Positions 38,643-45,858 of a stretch of DNA of 64,000 bases are shown one piece after another. The stretch is from NCBI RefSeq assembly GCF_041379945.2, contig NZ_JBFTXJ020000009.1:62001-126000 (forward strand). The letters run 5' to 3'. Made by a program: the position numbers and the translations under genes. The stretch comes from Aneurinibacillus sp. REN35 (GTDB lineage Bacteria; Bacillota; Bacilli; Aneurinibacillales; Aneurinibacillaceae). Position 1 is the first letter of the stretch; each line of letters starts with the position of its first letter. The notes under the pieces are model-generated. The model saw only the letters and a program-made list of their open reading frames with translations, was not told the DNA's origin and searched no databases.

Positions 38643-39365
38643 CTAGACTTCTTCAAAATACGCCAAAGCCTGACTGAGTCGCGCAAAGGAAGGACAATCA
38701 TCCAATTCAGGAGCAGAGTCAATCAATGTCATCGCCACCTCAGGGCGAATTCCGGTAATAATAACCTGAATCCCAACAAGACGCAACGCAGAAATCATCT
38801 GCATAAGCGTATGCGCAAATTCGTCCTCAATAGAAGAGATGGCGGTTAAATCTACTGCGAGCTTTTCTAGATGCAGCCCCATACAGATCGTAAGCGTACG
38901 CTCTAGCAGAATATCTTTGTGACTCGTACCAATAATTGGCTGTAGTGGAAGCGCGCCAATCGTATCCGTAACCGGAACGATATGCACCGTCATATCACGA
39001 ATAATCGTCTGCAGTTCTCGCTCCTTCTCCACATAGCCGGTAATATCCCTTAGTTCCGCCATCGCACCGATGATTTGACCCTCTTCCCGAAGCAGACGGG
39101 TCTGCTGACGGAGATATTTATAGTTCTCTCCCCGCCGATACGGCATCACATCAAAAAGAAGCTCCTGCTTCTCCTCTACTGTTTGCTGCAATCCGCGCAG
39201 ATGCTGGGAGGGCTGATCAAGGAATTCATCAATATTATGCCCAAGCAGCTCGTCTCTTCGAATGCCTAAGATCCGTTCACAGGCAGCATTCATAAAAGTT
39301 ATATGGAGGTTCGTATCAATCATCAGAATGCCTGTATCCAACTGTTCCAATACCGTATCAACCAT
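38643..39365 (-). CDS. PAS-STAS sensor protein (RsbR-paralogue-like)
   Basis: 240 residues. The N-terminal PAS domain (about 1-110: LDTGILMIDTNLHITFMNAA, then RRDELLGHNIDEFL) would sense a ligand or redox state. The C-terminal STAS domain (about 130-240: KLAVDLTAISSIEDEFAHTLM, LVGIQVIITGIRPEVA) has the fold of RsbR/RsbS stressosome proteins. It probably signals by protein contacts or phosphorylation rather than DNA binding. It is followed 25 bp later by the small DUF1450 gene on the same strand, upstream in transcription. A second STAS protein lies at 45845-46591. Confidence 0.85.
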   Translation of the reverse strand: MVDTVLEQLDTGILMIDTNLHITFMNAACERILGIRRDELLGHNIDEFLDQPSQHLRGLQQTVEEKQELLFDVMPYRRGENYKYLRQQTRLLREEGQIIGAMAELRDITGYVEKERELQTIIRDMTVHIVPVTDTIGALPLQPIIGTSHKDILLERTLTICMGLHLEKLAVDLTAISSIEDEFAHTLMQMISALRLVGIQVIITGIRPEVAMTLIDSAPELDDCPSFARLSQALAYFEEV

Positions 39366-39390
39366 TCAGCGCCCTCCTCTTTGGCTCGAC

Positions 39391-39615
39391 CTATCTCTTC
39401 AGATGCTTCCGCACCTTCTCAACGAGCTGATCTTCTGTTAGGGCAGTAAGGTAACGTCCATTCACCACTGCAAAATGCTTCTTAAAGCCAATGCCACAGT
39501 ACGATTGACAACCCAGCTCCATAGTGGCTTCCTCATCAATTTCTTTTAGTCGAGGAACCAATGTTTTTATATTAATCATCTTGCATTCATCACACACTCG
39601 AAATTCATTACTCAT
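39391..39615 (-). CDS. DUF1450 family cysteine-containing protein (YuzB-like)
   Basis: 74 residues. [17 protein letters not shown] at 39615 follows AAGGAAGGGAACAAGCG; the frame is open further upstream without a good site. The CDEC and CQSYCGIG cysteines are typical of DUF1450 (YuzB), a small thioredoxin/ferredoxin-fold-like family of unknown function that may bind a metal or cluster. It precedes the PAS-STAS gene by 25 bp on the same strand, which hints at a redox input; this is inference. Confidence 0.85.
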   Translation of the reverse strand: MSNEFRVCDECKMINIKTLVPRLKEIDEEATMELGCQSYCGIGFKKHFAVVNGRYLTALTEDQLVEKVRKHLKR

Positions 39616-39682
39616 CGCTTGTTCCCTTCCTTGCCTTATACTCCACCTTCCATCATAACACATTTCTTTCTTCTTTCGCTTC

Positions 39683-39718
39683 ACAAAAAATGCGGCGAAT
39701 GATTAATTCGCCGCATTC
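39683..39718 (-). terminator. Terminator of the DUF3905 gene
   Basis: Minus strand: AATGCGGCGAATT paired with ATTCGCCGCATT over a small loop, followed by TTTTTT. It lies about 13 bases past the DUF3905 stop. Confidence 0.85.
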
Positions 39719-39730
39719 AGGCTGTTCTGC

Positions 39731-40081
39731 TTAGTCCTTGCGATAGCTAACATCTTTGCTTGGGTGCATAAATCTACCGCTTTGCGGAATATATCCTTCT
39801 TCAAGCAATTCTTGATTCTCTGGTGTATTCCATCCAATGTCATTGGTCGGATGCACCCATTGATCCCCCGCCATAATAGCAGGGTCCACATCCTTGCTCC
39901 AGCGGTTGAGCGGTGACGCAGGAGAATCATAAAAGCTATCTCCAATCACTACGCCGTACTCATTGACGAATGGTTTTTCCAATTCTTCATTCGCTTCCGC
40001 CCGCTCTGGAGCATCGATCTGATGCGGCAGCGTCGTATCGGCCGGCTCCTGACCAATTTGTTTTTTATCCTGCTCCTCCAT
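39731..40081 (-). CDS. DUF3905 family protein
   Basis: 116 residues, hydrophilic and acidic, without membrane segments. The central block FVNEYGVVIGDSFYDSPASP and the DQWVHPTNDIGWNTPENQ segment are those of DUF3905, found in spore-forming Bacillaceae and Paenibacillaceae; its function is unknown. The ATG at 40081 follows AGGAGGCGAC. It is divergent from asnO, a sporulation-associated gene in B. subtilis, so a sporulation role is possible but unproven. Confidence 0.8.
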   Translation of the reverse strand: MEEQDKKQIGQEPADTTLPHQIDAPERAEANEELEKPFVNEYGVVIGDSFYDSPASPLNRWSKDVDPAIMAGDQWVHPTNDIGWNTPENQELLEEGYIPQSGRFMHPSKDVSYRKD

Positions 40082-40236
40082 CCATGTCGCCTCCTGCCTA
40101 TCTTTCTTCCTTTACTGCTATTATTCACCCTTTTCCGCTTAGTTACTCCATCTGTTTTTTCCGGGCCAGGCACCCATTTGCCTATGCCAGGCATAGTGTA
40201 GTACTGGACGATTGATTGAGAAGTGGAGGGATGATT

Positions 40237-42081
40237 ATGTGCGGAATCGCAGGGTGGATAGACTGGCAGACCGATCTGAGCGGACAGCGGGCCGTTCTTT
40301 CGGATATGGCGCAATCACTTATACCCCGAGGACCCGACAACGAAGGAATCTGGACATCGCCGCACGCCGCTTTCGCCCACCGCCGTCTGATTGTGGTGGA
40401 CCCGGAAGGCGGGGCGCAGCCCATGACACGGTCGCGCGGTGGCGAAACCTATACGCTTGTATATAATGGAGAGTTGTACAATACTGAAGAGCTGCGCAGT
40501 GAACTGCTTGCACGTGGACACCGCTTTACAACTACATCTGATACGGAAGTGCTGCTCGTCTCCTATATTGAATGGGGTCCTGAATGTCTGGAGAGATTAA
40601 ATGGCATTTATGCTTTCGCCATTTGGTCACATCATGAAGAAAGTGTGTTTCTTGCTCGTGACCGTTTAGGTGTAAAGCCGCTGTTTTATACACAGCAAGG
40701 CACAAGCTTTATTTTCGGCTCTGAGATCAAGGCTCTGCTTGCCCATCCGGCAGTGCGACCGGAATTAACCACAGAAGGCTTAGGAGAAATCTTTGGCCTT
40801 GGACCGGCACGCACACCCGGGAACGGCATCTTCAGGAATGTATTCGAGCTTCTCCCGGCTTCTTATCTGCTCCATACCCGGCATGGAATGCGGACGAAGC
40901 GGTACTGGTCACTTGAGAGTCATGAGCATACCGACGATCTGGAGACGACCATCGCTACGATTCGTCATCTGCTTGGCGATAGCATTGCACGCCAGCTTGT
41001 TGCAGATGTACCGGTATGTACCCTGCTATCAGGCGGGCTTGATTCCAGCGCTATTTCCGCATTTGCGGCCCAGGCTTTTCGTGAACGAGGCATGGGATCT
41101 TTGCACACATTTTCTGTTGACTACGTGGGCAATGACATACACTTTAAGCCGAATGAATTCCAACCAAATGCCGATGCTCCATGGGCAAAGCGCGTATCAG
41201 AACACATAGGCTCCATTCATCATACTCTTTACTTTGATACCCATCACTTACTTGATGCGCTTCCGGTTGCTTTACACGCTCGTGATCTTCCCGGTATGAC
41301 CGATATTGACGGTTCATTGTATTTATTCTGCGGCGAGATCAAAAAAGAGGCGACCGTCGCTTTGTCAGGCGAATGCGCTGATGAAGTATTCGGCGGCTAT
41401 CCGTGGTTTCACAGGGAAGAAGCCCTCTCTGCTACCATCTTTCCCTGGGCTCGCAATTTAAAGGAAAAAACAAAATTCTTCTCCTCTGAACTTCACGCGG
41501 AAATTGATCTGGACGCCTATGTACGCGGACGTTATCAGGAAGCGTTGGATGAAGTGCCGCGTCTGCAGGGCGAAGCGGGGCTTGATGCACGAATCCGAGA
41601 GATGTTTCATTTGAATTTGACGCGCTGGATGCCGACACTGCTTGATCGCAAGGACCGCATGAGCATGGCAGTGGGGCTTGAAGTACGTGTACCGTTCTGC
41701 GACCATCGGCTTGTAGAGTATATGTGGAATGTGCCATGGGCTATGAAAACACACGGAGAGCGCGAGAAAGGCATTCTGCGTCAAGCGCTGCATGGTGTTC
41801 TGCCTGACGATGTATTGATGCGGCGCAAGAGTCCTTATCCGAAAACCCACAATCCTTCTTATCTGAACGCAGTACGCGATCAGGCACTGGCTGTGCTCAA
41901 TGACAATGCTTCGCCCATTCTCCCGTTTATCAATAAAAAGGCAGTAAAAGAATTCGCGAGCCTGGATTTGGCTTCCATCCATATGCCGTGGTTCGGACAA
42001 TTGATGAATGTACCGCAGTTTTTTGCTTATCTCGTACAGATTGATACGTGGATGCGGGAATATAAGGTCGAAATTAAATAA
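40237..42081 (+). CDS. asnO: Asparagine synthase, glutamine-hydrolysing (AsnO type)
   Basis: 614 residues, the same length as B. subtilis AsnO (YisO), unlike AsnB (632) or AsnH (747). It amidates aspartate using glutamine and ATP. The start is fixed by MCGIAGW: Cys2 becomes the N-terminal nucleophile of the glutaminase domain (about 1-210). The synthetase domain has the PP-loop LLSGGLDSSAISAF near 270 and SGECADEVFGGYPW near 380. GTGGAGGG precedes the ATG; the longer upstream reading is rejected because it would bury Cys2. B. subtilis asnO is needed for normal sporulation. Confidence 0.93.
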   Translation: MCGIAGWIDWQTDLSGQRAVLSDMAQSLIPRGPDNEGIWTSPHAAFAHRRLIVVDPEGGAQPMTRSRGGETYTLVYNGELYNTEELRSELLARGHRFTTTSDTEVLLVSYIEWGPECLERLNGIYAFAIWSHHEESVFLARDRLGVKPLFYTQQGTSFIFGSEIKALLAHPAVRPELTTEGLGEIFGLGPARTPGNGIFRNVFELLPASYLLHTRHGMRTKRYWSLESHEHTDDLETTIATIRHLLGDSIARQLVADVPVCTLLSGGLDSSAISAFAAQAFRERGMGSLHTFSVDYVGNDIHFKPNEFQPNADAPWAKRVSEHIGSIHHTLYFDTHHLLDALPVALHARDLPGMTDIDGSLYLFCGEIKKEATVALSGECADEVFGGYPWFHREEALSATIFPWARNLKEKTKFFSSELHAEIDLDAYVRGRYQEALDEVPRLQGEAGLDARIREMFHLNLTRWMPTLLDRKDRMSMAVGLEVRVPFCDHRLVEYMWNVPWAMKTHGEREKGILRQALHGVLPDDVLMRRKSPYPKTHNPSYLNAVRDQALAVLNDNASPILPFINKKAVKEFASLDLASIHMPWFGQLMNVPQFFAYLVQIDTWMREYKVEIK

Positions 42082-42090
42082 TGACACAGC

Positions 42091-42138
42091 AAAAAGAGGC
42101 AGCGAGCGCATCCGCACTTTCCTGCCTCTTTTTTTTTG
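42091..42138 (+). terminator. Terminator of asnO
   Basis: AAAAAGAGGCAG pairs with CTGCCTCTTTTT, followed by more T. It starts ten bases after the stop codon. Confidence 0.85.
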
Positions 42139-42187
42139 ATTATATTTTATGTAGATGAAACCTGTTTTTCTATGCTTCTAGCCTGGC

Positions 42188-42233
42188 ATAAAAAAGCGGC
42201 AGCACCGCCCCATTGCAGTACTGCCGTTTTTTT
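42188..42233. terminator. Terminator after the transposase-like HTH gene
   Basis: CGGCAG (42197-42202) pairs with CTGCCG (42221-42226), with an A run on the left and a T run on the right, so it can work on both strands. On the minus strand it directly follows the HTH gene. Confidence 0.7.
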
Positions 42234-42396
42234 ACGACGTGAATTTGCCTTGTTTATATTCATGAACCCAACGGTAAATCATTTTACTGTTGAGCCGATA
42301 TTTTCTCGCCACCAGGCTAAGGCTTTTTTCTACAAGTGCATCTTGGACTACTTCCTTCTTGAATTCCATTGAATATTTCCTTCTCATTTCTTTCAT
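42232..42396 (-). CDS. IS3-type OrfA fragment: HTH-only transposase-like protein (54 aa)
   Basis: 54 residues starting MKEMRRKYSMEFKKEVVQDA, then LSLVARKYRLNSKMIYRWVHEYKQG. This is the N-terminal helix-turn-helix of IS3/IS911-family OrfA. The rest of OrfA, the catalytic OrfB and the terminal repeats are absent. The short frame has its own ribosome binding site (AGGGAGAGAAG) and ends cleanly in a terminator. It may be a relic or a captured DNA-binding protein. It lies 26 bp downstream of the small peptide gene. Confidence 0.75.
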   Translation of the reverse strand: MKEMRRKYSMEFKKEVVQDALVEKSLSLVARKYRLNSKMIYRWVHEYKQGKFTS

Positions 42397-42422
42397 CTTC
42401 TCTCCCTTCAGCCTGAAGTGAT

Positions 42423-42572
42423 TTAGTGTTGATAAGGAAGGCGAAGAACAGTGCTCACTGAGTTCTGAGTATTTTTTACTGATTCTTTTTCCACTTCTTT
42501 AGGAGCTAACATTCCGTTAATACTTATAAATATGAGGGCCGTAACGACTAGTGAAAGAATTTTATTTTTCAC
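42423..42572 (-). CDS. Exported signalling-peptide precursor, PapR-like (49 aa)
   Basis: 49 residues from GTG at 42572, with a very strong AAAGGAGG ribosome binding site. The N-terminus (KNK, then ILSLVVTALIFISINGMLA) is a Sec-type signal, followed by a polar linker (PKEVEKESVKNTQ) and the C-terminus STVLRLPYQH. This is the size and layout of PapR (48 aa), whose exported C-terminal heptapeptide ADLPFEF activates PlcR; the LP-aromatic-x-His ending here resembles the LPFEH pherotype. It is divergent from an HTH-TPR regulator, separated by a palindrome-containing gap. Similarity to PapR is by pattern only. Confidence 0.78.
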   Translation of the reverse strand: MKNKILSLVVTALIFISINGMLAPKEVEKESVKNTQNSVSTVLRLPYQH

Positions 42573-42600
42573 TTTCTTACCTCCTTTCAAGCTTCGAAAA

Positions 42601-42636
42601 TATGTAATATATGATAGTACCATCATAATATATTAC
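42601..42636. promoter_or_regulatory. Palindromic operator in the divergent peptide/regulator gap
   Basis: TATGAT-AGTACC-ATCATA (42610-42627) is a perfect inverted repeat with six-base arms, extended by TGTAATA on the left (42603-42609) and TATTACA on the right. The TATG...CATA half-sites recall the PlcR box TATGNAWWWWTNCATA but are spaced two bases wider. It is about 40 bp upstream of the peptide gene and 120 bp upstream of the regulator. Confidence 0.6.
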
Positions 42637-42748
42637 AATTTTTTTCGATTTCAGCTTGAATGGTCATTTAAAGGAAGTACATCCATTTTTTACGGTTTTC
42701 CTCTTCTTTTCATACATAAATATAAAAATAATTATAGGGGCGTATGGC

Positions 42749-43618
42749 ATGAGTATTCAACGAATCGGAGAAGTTGTCAGGGAGATAAGGAAGTATTTAA
42801 ACATCTCTCAAACGGAGCTAGCAAAAGGAATTTGTACCCAGGCACTCATCAGCAAAATTGAGAAAGGCGAAGTAATTCCGTCCGCCGAGATTCTTTATTA
42901 TATTGCTAAACGCTTAGGTATCACGCTGGATTACTTTTTCGACCGGATCGAAAATCCCCGCTTTACCTATGTACAGGAATTTTTTTATCAAATCCGCAAG
43001 CTGATTCGAGAGAGGAATTATGAGGAGGTTTCGATACTGATTAAAGCCGAACGAAATAATCCGATCTTTCATAACAGGGAAAATCGACAGTTTATGATCT
43101 GGCATGAAGGCATCTGCGCCTATTATCTTGAGCATGATCTACACAAAAGCCTGGAGCTTCTAGACAGCGCACTTGAGCTGTCCGTAAGCATGGACAACTA
43201 TACGGAAAAAGAAATCGAGATTCTCAACAGCATCGGCATTATTTATAGTGAAGAGGGTCGCTATAAAGAGGCGCTCGAGCGATTTGCGACCGCCATTGAT
43301 CATATGAACAGCATTACATTCATCCAAGATTATACGATCTATCTTCGGCTGTTCTACAATTACGCCAAGGTGCTTACTCAGCTTGAGAATTATACGCGAT
43401 CGCTTACATACTGCGATAAAGGGCTTCGGCTATGTCAGCAGCACGAATATCTGTACTTATTTGGAGAGCTGCATTATCAAAAAGGGGAAAACCTGCTTAA
43501 GCTTCGCAAAAAAGAACAGGCGCTTGAATTCTTTCATAAATCTTGGACGATCTTTGATCTGCAACAAAACTATGTATTTGCCGAATTTGTTCAAAAAAAA
43601 TTACAGGACTTGAGGTGA
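42749..43618 (+). CDS. HTH-TPR regulator of the RRNPP family (PlcR-like)
   Basis: 289 residues; PlcR has 285. The N-terminal Cro/C1-type HTH (about 5-62: IGEVVREIRKYLNISQTELAKG, LISKIEKGEVIPSAEILYYIAKRLGI) is followed by about five tetratricopeptide repeats (75-289), for example NSIGIIYSEEGRYKEALERF and YNYAKVLTQLENYTRSLTY. Such proteins bind an imported pheromone in the TPR groove and then activate or repress targets. ATG at 42749 follows AGGGG; the upstream extension lacks a start site. Its divergent neighbour encodes a PapR-like precursor, so the two are proposed as a quorum-sensing pair. Confidence 0.88.
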   Translation: MSIQRIGEVVREIRKYLNISQTELAKGICTQALISKIEKGEVIPSAEILYYIAKRLGITLDYFFDRIENPRFTYVQEFFYQIRKLIRERNYEEVSILIKAERNNPIFHNRENRQFMIWHEGICAYYLEHDLHKSLELLDSALELSVSMDNYTEKEIEILNSIGIIYSEEGRYKEALERFATAIDHMNSITFIQDYTIYLRLFYNYAKVLTQLENYTRSLTYCDKGLRLCQQHEYLYLFGELHYQKGENLLKLRKKEQALEFFHKSWTIFDLQQNYVFAEFVQKKLQDLR

Positions 43619-43687
43619 TACAGACATGAAGGGCTTCGGGAAACATCTCAGGTGTACGCGCTGCAGCCCGACCTGTTTCCCCTGTCG

Positions 43688-44563
43688 CTATTTCTCCCAT
43701 GGTTCTACATGGACATGAACATTTATCATGCCATGCTCTCTTCTCATCTTCTCTTCAATTTCCTCTGTAATCCTGTGGCTCTCCACCACGTTCAGATGCG
43801 GGTCTACATGAATCACCACATCCACGAGCACAAGGTTACCATGAGCACGTGCCTTAATATCATCGAGCACCTTTACACCGGGTATTTGCTCAATGGTATC
43901 GCGTAGCTTACTCAGTTCATGTTCATCAAAACCATCCGTTAAGCTATGTGTTGCCTCTCGAAAAATCTCCCATGCCGTCCGGCAGATCATCAATCCTACA
44001 ACAACGGCTGCAAGCGGGTCGAGCCAAGGAAGCCCGAATTGAGCACCAATAATCCCCATCGCAGCACCAACGCTCACCCAAGCATCCGATAGATTATCCT
44101 TAGCCGCCGCCATGACGGCCTGACTATTTACCTTGTGTGCCAAATCCCGATTGAAACGATACACACCATACATCACGGCTGCACCTGCTAAAGCGGTCCA
44201 CGCCGCCAGCATATCCGGCGTTTCTACACGGAAATCAATAATTGAGCGGCTCGCGCTATACAATACCTGCAGCCCAACGACCATCATAATAAAAGAAGCA
44301 AGCAGAGAAGCAACCGTCTCCGCCCGCCAATGTCCATACGGATGATCCTCGTCGGCCGGTTTACGAGAGAGGCGTAAACCGATAAGTACAGCGACTGAGG
44401 CCATAATATCTGTCGTATTATTCAAACCGTCTGCTACAAGTGCCTTAGAGTCGGTACTATATCCAATGATTAATTTTAATGCAGAAAGCACGAGATAGGC
44501 AATAATGCTAAGCCATGCGCCTCTCTCACCCATCTTTAACTTTTCATACTGCTGTTCTTCCAT
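43688..44563 (-). CDS. Cation diffusion facilitator (CDF) metal exporter
   Basis: 291 residues. Six transmembrane helices with metal-site motifs: the DGLNNTTDI segment in helix 2 and the AAKDNLSDAWVS segment in helix 5, plus the HPYGHWRAETVASL loop. The C-terminal cytoplasmic domain (about 205-291) ends with HVHVEP. CDF proteins export Zn, Mn, Fe or Cd against protons. The Asp/Asn-rich site is more like Mn or Fe members than the HD-HD zinc type, but the metal cannot be fixed. ATG at 44563 follows GGGGG. It is convergent with the PlcR-like gene. Confidence 0.9.
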   Translation of the reverse strand: MEEQQYEKLKMGERGAWLSIIAYLVLSALKLIIGYSTDSKALVADGLNNTTDIMASVAVLIGLRLSRKPADEDHPYGHWRAETVASLLASFIMMVVGLQVLYSASRSIIDFRVETPDMLAAWTALAGAAVMYGVYRFNRDLAHKVNSQAVMAAAKDNLSDAWVSVGAAMGIIGAQFGLPWLDPLAAVVVGLMICRTAWEIFREATHSLTDGFDEHELSKLRDTIEQIPGVKVLDDIKARAHGNLVLVDVVIHVDPHLNVVESHRITEEIEEKMRREHGMINVHVHVEPWEK

Positions 44564-44805
44564 ATATGTAAACCCCCATGTATTTCTGTATACGTATGCT
44601 ACCAGATGAAATTCGTGTGGGTCTAGAGAAACCTTTTTGCCGCTAACTAGCATTGTAGAAGCGGGAAAATTTTTTGCGTTATGGTAAAATATTTTTCCCT
44701 AAGTAAAAATTCATGTTATGGAGTTGTGAGCAAGAGTACAGTACAATTTATCTTAACCAAAAACAATTTGTGGTAACGATATACAGGGCAGAGAGGTGGG
44801 ATCTT

Positions 44806-45165
44806 TTGTTGAAAAGCGAACAAAAGGAGCAATTGCTAGATCATATCGTGCAACGCATTTATGAAATCTATCCCGACTTAGAAGAGAAATACGGAGAGAG
44901 AGGAAAACAAAAGTGCCGGGAGGATTCTGAGCATCACTTCCATCACCTAGCCACAGCGTATGAGATGGACAATGACCAATTCTTTATCGATTATACACTC
45001 TGGTTAAATAACGTGCTGACTTCACGCGGCATGAATCCATCTCACATTATTAGCAATTACCAGATTCTACAGGATGTTCTTTGTGATATACTGCCTTATA
45101 AACAGGAGCAAGCGTACAAGCGCATGCTCGCAAACGCAATCCAGACGCTTGAGAAACTTGTGTAA
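44806..45165 (+). CDS. Small all-helical protein of the B12/STAS sensory operon (119 aa)
   Basis: 119 residues from a TTG at 44806 that follows GAGAGGTGG. The predicted structure is entirely helical (LLDHIVQRIYEIYPDLEEKY, HHFHHLATAYEMDNDQFF, ISNYQILQDVLCDIL). The spacing of aromatic and charged residues recalls the helical N-terminal sensor domain of RsbR paralogues such as RsbRD, but I cannot confirm the family. The same frame is open upstream to 44713 without a ribosome binding site. It lies 36 bp before the B12-binding gene and is probably its operon leader. Confidence 0.72.
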   Translation: MLKSEQKEQLLDHIVQRIYEIYPDLEEKYGERGKQKCREDSEHHFHHLATAYEMDNDQFFIDYTLWLNNVLTSRGMNPSHIISNYQILQDVLCDILPYKQEQAYKRMLANAIQTLEKLV

Positions 45166-45201
45166 GGTCTACCGCTCGGCTTATATGAATGGAGTGATCG
45201 T

Positions 45202-45858
45202 ATGCGCCAAGAAGTACAACACTTTGCTGAATATTTACTTGAAGGAAACCAGTTGGCCGCCTACGAAATTGTGATGTCAATTTCCGAACAAAGCGACATA
45301 TGCATCTACGAACAGGTGCTGACGGAAGCCATGCGCTATGTAGGTATGCTATGGGAGAATAACCGAATCAGTGTGGCCGATGAGCATCTGGCTACCAGTG
45401 TCTGTGACTTCGTACTGTCCCAATATGCCTTTTATCGAAGAAAGGCCGAGAGAAAAGAGCGAAGACCCAAAGTCATGCTGCTCTGTGTCGAAGGCGAACA
45501 GCATTACCTGGGAATTAAGATGGTCCATTCTTTATTTGAAGAATACGGTTGGGATGCCCGCTTTCTAGGTGCTAATCTCCCAATGGAAGCTGCGCTGTCT
45601 CAAGCCTCTCAATGGAAGCCAAATGTCGTATGTCTTTCCTTTACGCTTATCAATCGCCTGCAAGACATAACGAACTATGCACGGGCTTTTGAGGGCCTTG
45701 AGCACAAGACAACCGTAATGATCGGCGGCAGACTTGTGAAGCACTATGATTTGCGCCGTTATTGCTCTGATCGAACGATTCTTGTGCCGGGTTTAGGGGA
45801 TTTCAGACAATGGCTGATGCAAAGAAAGGATCATTCATCCATTTATGATGTCATCTAA
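45202..45858 (+). CDS. Stand-alone B12-binding photoreceptor-type protein (CarH-like sensory domain)
   Basis: 218 residues. The N-terminal four-helix B12-cap domain (about 1-85) contains W51 followed nine residues later by E61-H62 (WENNRISVADEH): the Wx9EH signature of adenosylcobalamin photoreceptors such as CarH and LitR. The C-terminal Rossmann-like cobalamin-binding domain (about 88-215) has EGEQHYLGIKMV, an xxHxxG motif with H101 as likely lower cobalt ligand. The MerR-type DNA-binding domain of CarH is missing. It overlaps the PAS-STAS gene by 14 bases, so the output is probably by protein contact. Light sensing is inference; binding of B12 is likely. Confidence 0.87.
   Translation: MRQEVQHFAEYLLEGNQLAAYEIVMSISEQSDICIYEQVLTEAMRYVGMLWENNRISVADEHLATSVCDFVLSQYAFYRRKAERKERRPKVMLLCVEGEQHYLGIKMVHSLFEEYGWDARFLGANLPMEAALSQASQWKPNVVCLSFTLINRLQDITNYARAFEGLEHKTTVMIGGRLVKHYDLRRYCSDRTILVPGLGDFRQWLMQRKDHSSIYDVI

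Noticed and set aside
41458-42117. A 219-codon minus-strand frame inside asnO.
   Set aside because: Antisense shadow of the synthetase domain, with no ribosome binding site or recognisable motif.
43626-43718. A 30-codon frame (MKGFGKHLRCTRCSP...) right after the PlcR-like gene, with GAGGTGATACAGAC before its ATG, which could be a downstream PapR-type peptide.
   Set aside because: It overlaps the 3' end of the CDF gene on the other strand, has no signal peptide and no pheromone-like end. The divergent 49-aa gene fits far better.
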